A stretch of 35,851 nt of DNA from Zetaproteobacteria bacterium (GTDB lineage Bacteria; Bdellovibrionota_B; Oligoflexia; Oligoflexales; Bog-1112): NCBI GenBank assembly GCA_947445855.1, contig CANFEH010000008.1, positions 1 to 35,851 on the forward strand. The letters are read 5' to 3'. A program made the translations under genes and the position numbers. The notes below the pieces were generated by a model. That model was not told the origin of the DNA. It worked only from the letters and a program-made list of their open reading frames with translations, and ran no database searches. Each line of letters starts with the position of its first letter. Position 1 is the stretch's first letter. Shown here piece by piece: positions 14,898 through 21,788 of this stretch.

Positions 14898-17222
14898 TTA
14901 AAGCATGCTCTGCGGGTCCACATCGATTTTAAAACGAATACTTCCAGGCATCTTCTGATTGTTTATTTTTATAAAACTAACGATTTTATGAAGATCTTTT
15001 GCTTCCTCAGAACGTAACAAAAAATGTTTACGCCATCTTTTGTTGATTCTTTCAATTCCAGGGCTGTAAGGCCCTTGGAGTCTTATGTCTGTTTGAAAAT
15101 TCTTCTCTAAATAATTTTCTAACCAAAAAGAAAGCTGGCTTGTGAAGTTTTCCAGAAGGCTTCTATCAAGACTTGAAAACTCAAGAAGCACCATCTTGTA
15201 AAAGGGTGGGTAGCTGTAGTCTTTTCTAAATTTAAGTTCATCTTCTATAAAAGCATCGTAATTGTGGTGAGTAGCATCAAGAATTAGCTTGTGATTTCCT
15301 TTTGTGGTTTGAAGGTAAACAACCCCTTTGTCTTCAGACCTGCCAGCTCGGCCTGCAGCTTGCACAAGAAGCTGAAAAGTTCTCTCTCCCGCTCTAAAAT
15401 CAGGAAGGTTTAGTTGCTCATCAACCTCAAGCAGTGCGACCAAAGTTACTTTTGGGAAGTCGTGCCCTTTTGCTAAAATTTGAGTTCCTACAAGAATATC
15501 AATTTCACCATTTCTAAAGTCATCAAGAGTTTTTGTAAGTTCTTCTCGTTTGCGTGCTACGTCAGAGTCAAGCCTCACAACCCGAGCTCCTTTAATTTTA
15601 TTCTCCAAAAAGAGTTCTATTTTTTGGCTCCCAAAACCAATAGCTGCGTAGATTTTATCAGGATCTTTTAAGAGATCTTCTGTGGCAAAGCTCCTGTCAC
15701 AGTAGTGACAAGTGAGTGTCTTCATTTGATTGTGAAGAGTCATACTGACACTGCACTCAGTGCATCGCAAAGTTTTTTTTGTTGTTAAATCTAAGAGGTA
15801 GTAGGCGTAGCCTCTTCTATTTACAATTACGATGGACTGTTTTTTTTGTTCTAAATTTTCCCTGAGCGCTTCTAGAATCGAATCTTCTACAAGGCTCATT
15901 TTTTCGAGACGTTTTTCGATATCTCTCCCAAAAAAACCAGGAAAAAGTTTTTCTCCTTTTGAATCACCTGAAACTTCAACTAATTCAACATGAGGAAGGA
16001 TTCCTGTGTGAACTCTTTTTGTCAGCTTGAGATGATGAAATTTCTGAGACCTTGCATTCCAAAAGCTTTCTACACTTGGAGTGGCAGATCCTAGGAGGAT
16101 AGGAATTTTTTTTCTTTGTGCTCTTATAAGAGCAGTGTCTCTTGCGTGATAAGTGAACTGTGTACTTTGTTTATAGCTTGTATCATGTTCTTCATCGATC
16201 ACAATTAATTTTAAATTTTTAAAAGGAGCAAACACAGAAGACCTTGCGCCAATAAGAATTTGAGTTTTTCCGTGAAAAATTTTCAAGATTTCTTCATAAC
16301 GTTCTTTTTCAGGAAGAGCTGAATGAAGAACTGACACTTGGTTTGGAAATCTTGTTTTAAAAACTTTTGTCATCTGCGGGGTGAGTGAAATCTCTGGAAC
16401 AAGCACAAGAGCTTGAGCAGGGTACTCACTGTTTTTGTGTTCTTCTAAAATTTTCTCAAGAATTCTTAAATAGACTTCAGTCTTTCCTGATCCTGTGACA
16501 CCTTGAAGCAAAAAGGGCTTCCAGAGTTCTTTTGTTTTTTGAAAAAATGAATTGTACACCTCCTCTTGTTCTTCTGTGAGTGTTGGTCTATCCACACAAC
16601 TTTTGTTGTCCAAAAAAGATATCTTTTCTTTTTTTGTACAAGAGGAGTTTTGTTTTTTTTTCTCTTCTTTTGATTCTATTAGCCATTTTTTTTTCTTGAA
16701 AAACTCGAGAGGAGGAAGATTTGGGTCTGCTTGTAGAAGTTCTTTGTATTTTTTTTGGACTGTCGTATAAGTGAGGACTGTTTTTTTCTGCCCAAAAATT
16801 TTTTTGAGTGTTTCAGCAGCTTCTAAATCTTCAGGCATTTTTGAAAGAGTCCAGGTTTTTACAAGCCTAGCAACCTCTCTCTGCGGGATCATAGCTTTGT
16901 ACACTTCTCCAAGAGGAGTGTGATAATAGCTACTTAGCCATTTACCAAGTTCTAGAAGCTCTCGTGTAATAAGATCTTCTTCCTCTAGTTTCTTTAAAAT
17001 GGCTTTTATTTTAAAAGAAGTTTTTACATCTTCTTCAAGATTTTCTATTTCTCTTACGACAACGCCGATTAATTTTTTTGAACTGAAGGGAATAAGAACG
17101 CGAGATCCCGCTTGAATTCCAGCTTCTTCAGAGTAATAAGTGAAGCTTTTTTCTAAGGGGCAAGCCACAGCCACCTCGTAGTGTTTGCGCGTGCTTGAGT
17201 TCATAAAGCTCATCATTTCCAA
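14898..17222 (-). CDS. priA: Primosomal protein N' (replication restart helicase), one zinc site missing
   Basis: PriA recognises stalled forks and reloads the replisome; it is a 3'-5' SF2 helicase. The 774-residue protein has the N-terminal DNA-binding domain (VAVACPLEKSFTYYS, GEVYKAMIP), Walker A GVTGSGKTEVYL, DEEHDTSYKQ, LGSATPS, GTQILAKGHDF and QAAGRAGRS. Normal PriA has eight cysteines for two zinc ions. Here only C487, C490, C505 and C508 remain; the pairs expected just before (the MCxxCG type) and just after (the CPxCG type) are replaced by LDLTTKKT-like and LLKDPDK segments. If pairs 1 and 4 share one zinc, as I recall from known structures, exactly one site has been lost. The start is uncertain: TTG at 17222 or ATG at 17216. 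The 3' end lies 5 bases from the converging ubiquitin-like gene. Confidence 0.95.
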   Translation of the reverse strand: MEMMSFMNSSTRKHYEVAVACPLEKSFTYYSEEAGIQAGSRVLIPFSSKKLIGVVVREIENLEEDVKTSFKIKAILKKLEEEDLITRELLELGKWLSSYYHTPLGEVYKAMIPQREVARLVKTWTLSKMPEDLEAAETLKKIFGQKKTVLTYTTVQKKYKELLQADPNLPPLEFFKKKKWLIESKEEKKKQNSSCTKKEKISFLDNKSCVDRPTLTEEQEEVYNSFFQKTKELWKPFLLQGVTGSGKTEVYLRILEKILEEHKNSEYPAQALVLVPEISLTPQMTKVFKTRFPNQVSVLHSALPEKERYEEILKIFHGKTQILIGARSSVFAPFKNLKLIVIDEEHDTSYKQSTQFTYHARDTALIRAQRKKIPILLGSATPSVESFWNARSQKFHHLKLTKRVHTGILPHVELVEVSGDSKGEKLFPGFFGRDIEKRLEKMSLVEDSILEALRENLEQKKQSIVIVNRRGYAYYLLDLTTKKTLRCTECSVSMTLHNQMKTLTCHYCDRSFATEDLLKDPDKIYAAIGFGSQKIELFLENKIKGARVVRLDSDVARKREELTKTLDDFRNGEIDILVGTQILAKGHDFPKVTLVALLEVDEQLNLPDFRAGERTFQLLVQAAGRAGRSEDKGVVYLQTTKGNHKLILDATHHNYDAFIEDELKFRKDYSYPPFYKMVLLEFSSLDRSLLENFTSQLSFWLENYLEKNFQTDIRLQGPYSPGIERINKRWRKHFLLRSEEAKDLHKIVSFIKINNQKMPGSIRFKIDVDPQSML

Positions 17223-17502
17223 TAGGTTAATCAGTTGTTTTGCTAGGAGAGGCTCTTCTTTCTTCCTTTTTTCAGTAGATTAGCTTAGTGTTTACAGGCT
17301 TCTATTGAAAAAAGATATCTCTAAAAGTCCATCTTATGGCTTGATGATCTCTCGAAAATGAGGTATCTAACTACACTTACTATTATCTATAGATAGGTTC
17401 AATTGCACTAATTATGATGACAATTGACGATAAAGTATTAATTTTTTTAGTTTTTGTGGCAAATGACTGCCACCCAAGTCTTATTTTAAGCGGAGGTTTA
17501 AC
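17223..17502. other. Divergent intergenic region priA/rpsR
   Basis: About 280 bases that should hold promoters for priA and the ribosomal operon. A perfect 12-bp palindrome TATCTATAGATA lies at 17384-17395, and TTGACG at 17424-17429 is a good -35 hexamer without a convincing -10 at 17 bases. The strong ribosome binding site GGAGG at 17492-17496 belongs to rpsR. No gene is seen. Confidence 0.4.
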
Positions 17503-17907
17503 TTGTCATTCTCTTCAGCTGGTGCATCTTCTAAGAAGAAGAAACGTAAGTATCTAATGCGCAAAAAGCGCACTTTGGATAAGGGTCTTATTGTTGATTA
17601 TAAAAATCCAGAGGCTCTTAAAAGATTCATCACAGACCGTGGGAAAATTATCCCAAGAAGAATATCAGGTGCGACTCAAGAACAGCAAAGAGGTATTACT
17701 CTTGCTGTGAAGAGAGCTCGCTATTTGGCTCTATTGCCTTTTGCTGTTTGTCACGAAACTGAACGTGGTTTTGTTGGTGAAATGCAAGCAGTAGCTCAAT
17801 CTATTGGTTTCAAACCAAGAACACACTCACCAGGCAGCGGATCTCGTTTCCAGGGATCAGCTCCAAAGAGAGATGATAGAAGAGAAGAAGAGTCAACAGA
17901 ATCATAG
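17503..17907 (+). CDS. rpsR: Ribosomal protein bS18 with long C-terminal extension
   Basis: bS18 binds the small-subunit platform with S6. The core is clear: [19 protein letters not shown], then [30 protein letters not shown]. At 134 residues it is much longer than the common ~75: it has a Lys-rich N-terminus and about 45 extra residues after LLPF, ending in a Gly/Ser and charged tail rich in Asp, Arg and Glu. The TTG start is chosen because GGAGG lies 6 bases upstream and no ATG is available before the conserved region begins. It is first in a run with rpmB, a 34-codon ORF and rpsT. Confidence 0.92.
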   Translation: MSFSSAGASSKKKKRKYLMRKKRTLDKGLIVDYKNPEALKRFITDRGKIIPRRISGATQEQQRGITLAVKRARYLALLPFAVCHETERGFVGEMQAVAQSIGFKPRTHSPGSGSRFQGSAPKRDDRREEESTES

Positions 17908-17958
17908 TCGTTTTTTGCGATTTAACCCAAGTGATGATGGAAAAAAAGAGAGTACGAA

Positions 17959-18189
17959 ATGTCAAAAGTTTGCGAATTGTCACAAAAAAGACCTCAAACA
18001 GGTCACAGAGTGTCACACTCAAAGATGAAAACAAAACATAGGTTTTTACCGAACCTACAAAAAAAACGTTGCTGGTCTAGCGAGCTTCAGAAGTTTATTA
18101 CACTAAGGATTTCTACAGCTGCTCTTCGCACAGTAGATAAAGTTGGTCTTGATAACTACGCTAGAAAATCAAACCTAAAACTGAGCTAA
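17959..18189 (+). CDS. rpmB: Ribosomal protein bL28
   Basis: bL28 is a small large-subunit protein. The 76-residue product MSKVCELSQKRPQTGHRVSH, with the later KTKHRFLPNLQKKR, TLRISTAALRTVDKVG and LDNY, matches the family from end to end at usual length. The N-terminal Cys5 is present, but the second zinc-ribbon Cys pair seen in some bL28 proteins is not. It lies 51 bases after rpsR, in the same direction. Confidence 0.93.
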   Translation: MSKVCELSQKRPQTGHRVSHSKMKTKHRFLPNLQKKRCWSSELQKFITLRISTAALRTVDKVGLDNYARKSNLKLS

Positions 18190-18204
18190 GAAGGAATTTG
18201 TTTC

Positions 18205-18309
18205 ATGGGAAAAGGTGACAACCGTAAGACACGAAAGATGAGACGTCGTAAAGGCCAAGAAAAGAGCAAGCAACGTCAAGCAGCTAAGATCAATCAGGCA
18301 GCAAAGTAA
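18205..18309 (+). CDS. 34-residue, highly basic ribosomal-type protein (THX-like start)
   Basis: A complete small gene lies between rpmB and rpsT. ATG at 18205 has GAAGGA 9 bases upstream, and TAA ends at 18309, 15 bases before rpsT. The product opens MGKGDNRKTRKMRRRKGQ and is about 40% Lys/Arg with no hydrophobic core. The MGKGDxxT opening resembles the small-subunit peptide bTHX, but the GKxxxGxxGxxRP part of that family is absent and the end is Gln/Ala/Lys-rich. Position and composition argue for a ribosome-associated peptide; the identity is unproven. Confidence 0.6.
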   Translation: MGKGDNRKTRKMRRRKGQEKSKQRQAAKINQAAK

Positions 18310-18324
18310 TAAGAGGATAGAAAA

Positions 18325-18606
18325 GTGGCAAACCACGAATCAGCTAAAAAAAGAGCAAAGCAAAATATTAAAAGAAAAGCACGTAACAAAAGCCTTCTTT
18401 CTAATATGAGAGGTCAAGTACGAAGCTTCGTAGCAACTCTTCTTGATACTAAAGTTGAGCCAGCTAAATTAGCAGAAAACTTCAAAGAAGTTCAGTCTGT
18501 TCTACACAGATCTGTAACAAAAGGTCTTCTTCATAAGAATGCAGCAGCAAGAAAGATTTCAAGACTTTCTAGCGCTATGGTAAAGAATTTAGCTTCAAGA
18601 GGATAA
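18325..18606 (+). CDS. rpsT: Ribosomal protein bS20
   Basis: bS20 binds 16S rRNA in the body of the small subunit and helps its assembly. The 93-residue all-helical protein opens MANHESAKKRAKQNIKRKAR and ends with HRSVTKGLLHKNAAARKISR, both classic family blocks, at normal length. The GTG start is supported by GAGGA 7 bases upstream. It is the last gene before a strong terminator. Linking rpsT to rpsR and rpmB is not the usual arrangement, since bS20 is often monocistronic. Confidence 0.96.
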   Translation: MANHESAKKRAKQNIKRKARNKSLLSNMRGQVRSFVATLLDTKVEPAKLAENFKEVQSVLHRSVTKGLLHKNAAARKISRLSSAMVKNLASRG

Positions 18607-18638
18607 TCTCCTTTTAGAATTTAATTTTTTGTCAAAAG

Positions 18639-18671
18639 ACAGGTACTTTTTTTAAGGTGCCTGTTTTTTTT
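18639..18671 (+). terminator. Rho-independent terminator after rpsT
   Basis: ACAGGTAC (18639-18646) pairs with GTGCCTGT (18657-18664), an 8-bp stem with one G-U pair and a 10-base loop, followed by an unbroken run of T to 18671. It ends the rpsR-rpmB-ORF-rpsT transcript. Confidence 0.88.
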
Positions 18672-18696
18672 GTGACTTTAAAATTTCATGAAGGAT

Positions 18697-19857
18697 TTAT
18701 GCTAAAACTAGTTCCCACTTCTCTAAATGTTTATAAATCGTTTGAAGTTGAAGATTAGAAGTGCCTTCATAAATCTTTCCTATCTTTACATCTCGGTAAA
18801 ATTTTTCTGCAGGAAATTCTTTGATAAAACCATAGCCTCCATAAACTTCTAGAGACAGCGAAGCTACACGTTCAGCCACTTCTGAAGCCATATATTTTGC
18901 AATAGCTGCTTCTTTTGTAAAGGGAAGCCCAGCATCTTTAAGTCTTGCAGCATTATAAACAAGAAGCTTCACACCTTCTATTTCACAAGCCATCTTCGCT
19001 AACTGAAACTGTACCCCTTGAAAACTTCCGATAGTTTTTCCAAACTGTTTTCTCTCCTGACTATAACGGAGAGCTCCTTCAAAGGCCCCTTCGGCAAGGC
19101 CTAACATTTGAGCTGCAATACCAATGCGACCTTCATTCAATGTTTCGATAGCAATTTTATACCCTTTACCAAGTTCTCCTAAAATATGGGTTTTTGGCAC
19201 TTTCACATTGTCTAGAAGAACTTCACACGTAGAAGAAGCCCTGATACCAAGTTTTACTTCTTTCTTCCCAATAGAAAGCCCTGGCATCCCTTTTTCTAAA
19301 ATAAAAGCTGTGATACCTTTGTAAGAAGCTTCTAGATTAATATTAGCAAACACCACAAAAATAGATGCTTCCTTAGCGTTTGTAATAAAAACTTTCTTGC
19401 CTTGGAGAACCCACGAGTCGCCTTCATCTCTAGCTTTTGTTTGAAGAGCAAAGGCATCAGAGCCTGATTCTGCTTCTGTTAAGCAAAAGCAACCCACTTC
19501 TTTTGAAGTTAGACGCGGAAAAAATTTCTGTTTCTGCTGAAGGGTTCCCCAACGAGAAAAAATATTATTCACAAGCGTATTTTGCACATCCACAAAAACA
19601 GAGAGGCTAGGATCCACTTTGGCTAGCTCTTCTATAGCAAGAATAGACATGAAGAAGCTGCCCTCAGATCCTCCAAAGTCAGAGGAAACCTCAATACCCA
19701 TAAGGCCCATGTCAAAACAATCAGAAATCAAAGAGCTGTCTAGTTCTTCTTTTTCATCCATTTCACCAACTTTTGGTTTAATCTTGGTTTTCGCAAATTT
19801 TCTTATTTCTTGCTGAAATAAAAGTTCGTCCTCACTCAGAATATTTAGTGGATTCAT
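18697..19857 (-). CDS. Acyl-CoA dehydrogenase
   Basis: A FAD enzyme that introduces the alpha-beta double bond in acyl-CoA during beta-oxidation or branched-chain catabolism, passing electrons to ETF. The 386-residue protein has the N-terminal helical domain, the FAD and substrate block CLTEAESGSDAF, WVLQGKKVFITNA, and the C-terminal YGGYGFIKEFPAEKFYRDVK with KIYEGTSNLQLQ; Glu in YEGT is the usual catalytic base of short- and medium-chain members. Chain-length preference cannot be read from sequence alone. The ATG at 19857 (MNPLNILSEDE) is preceded by AAGGAG at 9 bases; an in-frame GTG three codons earlier overlaps that site. No ETF or thiolase gene is adjacent. Confidence 0.93.
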   Translation of the reverse strand: MNPLNILSEDELLFQQEIRKFAKTKIKPKVGEMDEKEELDSSLISDCFDMGLMGIEVSSDFGGSEGSFFMSILAIEELAKVDPSLSVFVDVQNTLVNNIFSRWGTLQQKQKFFPRLTSKEVGCFCLTEAESGSDAFALQTKARDEGDSWVLQGKKVFITNAKEASIFVVFANINLEASYKGITAFILEKGMPGLSIGKKEVKLGIRASSTCEVLLDNVKVPKTHILGELGKGYKIAIETLNEGRIGIAAQMLGLAEGAFEGALRYSQERKQFGKTIGSFQGVQFQLAKMACEIEGVKLLVYNAARLKDAGLPFTKEAAIAKYMASEVAERVASLSLEVYGGYGFIKEFPAEKFYRDVKIGKIYEGTSNLQLQTIYKHLEKWELVLA

Positions 19858-19984
19858 ACAAAGCACTCCTTCTTTGAATATCTATAAATTTCTATCAAAC
19901 CTTTTCACTCAAAAGGTCTTGTGGTAAAAAACGTGCAACCATATAGATAACAATTTTTAACGTTATAAGATAAGAAGAACTATT

Positions 19985-21025
19985 ATGAATCAACCACTCT
20001 TAAATGCAATCGAAGGAAAAGAGTCCTCGCGTTACCCAGTGTGGTTCTTGCGACAAGCTGGACGTTACCTCCCTGAGTACAGGGCTCTTAAAGAAAAATA
20101 TAGCTTCTTAGAAATGTGCCAGAACCCAAAAATTGCAGCAGAAGTAACACTGCAACCTCTTGCGCGCTTTGATTTAGACGCTGCCATTATTTTTGCAGAC
20201 ATTCTTCTTCCGCTGGTTCCTCTTGGTCAAACTTTGAACTTTAAAAAAGATCACGGTCCCCTTCTCATACCACCAATTCGAACAGAAGAAGATTTTGAAA
20301 ATTTTATTTCAAAAACCCCATCTCTTGAGGATTTAAACTATGTTGGTGAAGCGTTAAATCTTGTTAGAGCAAAGCTCCCAAAAGAGAAATCACTGATTGG
20401 TTTTGCAGGGGCTCCCTTCACAGTAGCTACCTATATGATAGAAGGCTCTGGTACAAAAAATTTTCACCACACAAAGCGTATGCTTTTTGGAGACCCTAGT
20501 CTTTTTCATAAAATTATGAGTCTTCTCTGTGAAAGCACAAAAACATATCTAAAAATGCAAGCAGAAGCAGGAGCTGATCTTCTTATGCTCTTTGACAGCT
20601 GGGCAAGTGCGGTTTCTCCTATGGACTATAAAAAACATATTCTTCCTTATATTAAAGAACTAAAAACTGAAGTAGAAAGTTTTGGAAAAAAACTTATCTA
20701 CTACCCAGGACAAAATCCACAGAACGCTTCTTTCATCACAAAAAGACATTGTGACGTGCTTCACTTAGACTGGCATATTGATCTTAATTTGTTTTTTAAT
20801 AAGGAAGATCAGGGAGAAGGTCTGTCTTATCAAGGAAACTTGGATCCACAAATTCTTTTTGCAAAAGAAGAAGACATCAGAAAACAAACAAGGGAGATTC
20901 TTTATTTTTTCAAAGAAAAATATCCAAAGAGACACATCTTTAATGTTGGGCATGGACTCATCCCAGAGATTCCGATCTCTTCGCTAGAAAAAGTAATTGA
21001 TGAGATTAGATTATTCCGTTTTTAA
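19985..21025 (+). CDS. hemE: Uroporphyrinogen decarboxylase
   Basis: HemE removes four carboxyl groups from uroporphyrinogen III to make coproporphyrinogen III in haem synthesis. The 346-residue protein shows both family signatures: PVWFLRQAGRYLPEYR with the substrate-binding Arg residues, and GFAGAPFTVATYMIEG. FADILLPL carries the conserved Asp, and the C-terminal FNVGHGLIPE is complete. No other haem genes are adjacent. Haem supply would serve the cytochrome b558 SdhC. The ATG is preceded by a moderate AAGAAG site. Confidence 0.97.
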   Translation: MNQPLLNAIEGKESSRYPVWFLRQAGRYLPEYRALKEKYSFLEMCQNPKIAAEVTLQPLARFDLDAAIIFADILLPLVPLGQTLNFKKDHGPLLIPPIRTEEDFENFISKTPSLEDLNYVGEALNLVRAKLPKEKSLIGFAGAPFTVATYMIEGSGTKNFHHTKRMLFGDPSLFHKIMSLLCESTKTYLKMQAEAGADLLMLFDSWASAVSPMDYKKHILPYIKELKTEVESFGKKLIYYPGQNPQNASFITKRHCDVLHLDWHIDLNLFFNKEDQGEGLSYQGNLDPQILFAKEEDIRKQTREILYFFKEKYPKRHIFNVGHGLIPEIPISSLEKVIDEIRLFRF

Positions 21026-21035
21026 TACTTTTTTG

Positions 21036-21701
21036 CTAGTTTTTTTCAACTTTGTAGAGCTGAACCTTGAAATAGAGAGTAGAACCCCCTGGGATTCTTG
21101 GGTAAGAACCACCGTCTCCGTAGGCTAAATCAGATGGGGTGATAAGCTCAATTTCTCCTCTTTCACCGATGAGCGTGAGGCCTTCTCTCCAACCTTTGAT
21201 GATAGCAGACATGGGGACAGTTAACTTTTCTTCTCCACTCGAGTCCACTTTGTTCCCTTGGATATCATAGGCATTGTAAGTGATCATCACACTATCAACC
21301 ACAGCGGCTCTATTCTCGTTACCTTCTCTTGATATTTTATAGAGAAGGCCACTGCTGCTTTGTTTAAAGCCTTCACCTAATTTTTTTTCTTCATAAGTTT
21401 TCCCAGATCTTTTATTTTTCTCAGCAGCAGAAAGAGTTCTCTCGCGAGAAAACTTTTCTAGATAAGGAAAAAAAATACCAGCATCTTCTTTTGGTTTATC
21501 TTTAAGAGAATCCTCAAGACCAAAAATCACCACATCAAGTTCATTTTTTGACAGCTGAAGCACTTTAAGGTTTTCAGCAACCTGGGCTCCAATAGCATAG
21601 AGAGCTTTGTTATCATCTGTGGTGAGAGTAGGCTCTTTAGAACTAAAAAAATGACAAGAGCTCATTAAGAAAGAACAGAATAGTAGAATTTTATTATTCA
21701 T
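21036..21701 (-). CDS. Mip-like FKBP-type peptidyl-prolyl isomerase lipoprotein
   Basis: The 221-residue protein has a lipoprotein signal with lipobox MSSC (Cys16), a helical dimerisation-type N-domain (ALYAIGAQVAENLKVL, then FGLEDSLKDK) and a C-terminal FKBP domain (DSVMITYNAYDIQGNKVDSS, IIKGWREGLTLIGERGEIEL, PSDLAYGDGG, IPGGSTLYFKVQL). This order is the one in Legionella Mip and E. coli FkpA, periplasmic or surface folding factors; Mip promotes intracellular infection. It is divergent from the giant gene, sharing an 87-base promoter region. Whether it faces outwards is not visible. The protein is complete, and active-site residues typical of FKBPs (Tyr, Asp, Trp in KGW, Tyr in AYG) are present. 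Confidence 0.9.
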   Translation of the reverse strand: MNNKILLFCSFLMSSCHFFSSKEPTLTTDDNKALYAIGAQVAENLKVLQLSKNELDVVIFGLEDSLKDKPKEDAGIFFPYLEKFSRERTLSAAEKNKRSGKTYEEKKLGEGFKQSSSGLLYKISREGNENRAAVVDSVMITYNAYDIQGNKVDSSGEEKLTVPMSAIIKGWREGLTLIGERGEIELITPSDLAYGDGGSYPRIPGGSTLYFKVQLYKVEKN

Positions 21702-21727
21702 AAAATATCTCTTCCAGATAGTGAATT

Positions 21728-21756
21728 TTGGTTTATGGACACTCTTAGTTTATAAT
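21728..21756 (+). promoter_or_regulatory. Candidate sigma-70 promoter of the giant gene
   Basis: TATAAT at 21751-21756 with a partial -35 (TTGGTT, 21728-21733) at 17-base spacing, 32 bases before the giant gene's ATG, in the region divergent from the Mip-like gene. The -35 matches only three of six positions, so the call rests mainly on the -10. Confidence 0.45.
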
Positions 21757-21788
21757 AAATAAAATACCATAATATAGGAACCTCTTTT

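Noticed and set aside
14892-14904. Shared terminator between the ubiquitin-like gene and priA
   Set aside because: GCTTT/AAAGC is a 5-bp stem with a 3-base loop, partly inside coding sequence, with no T run after it.
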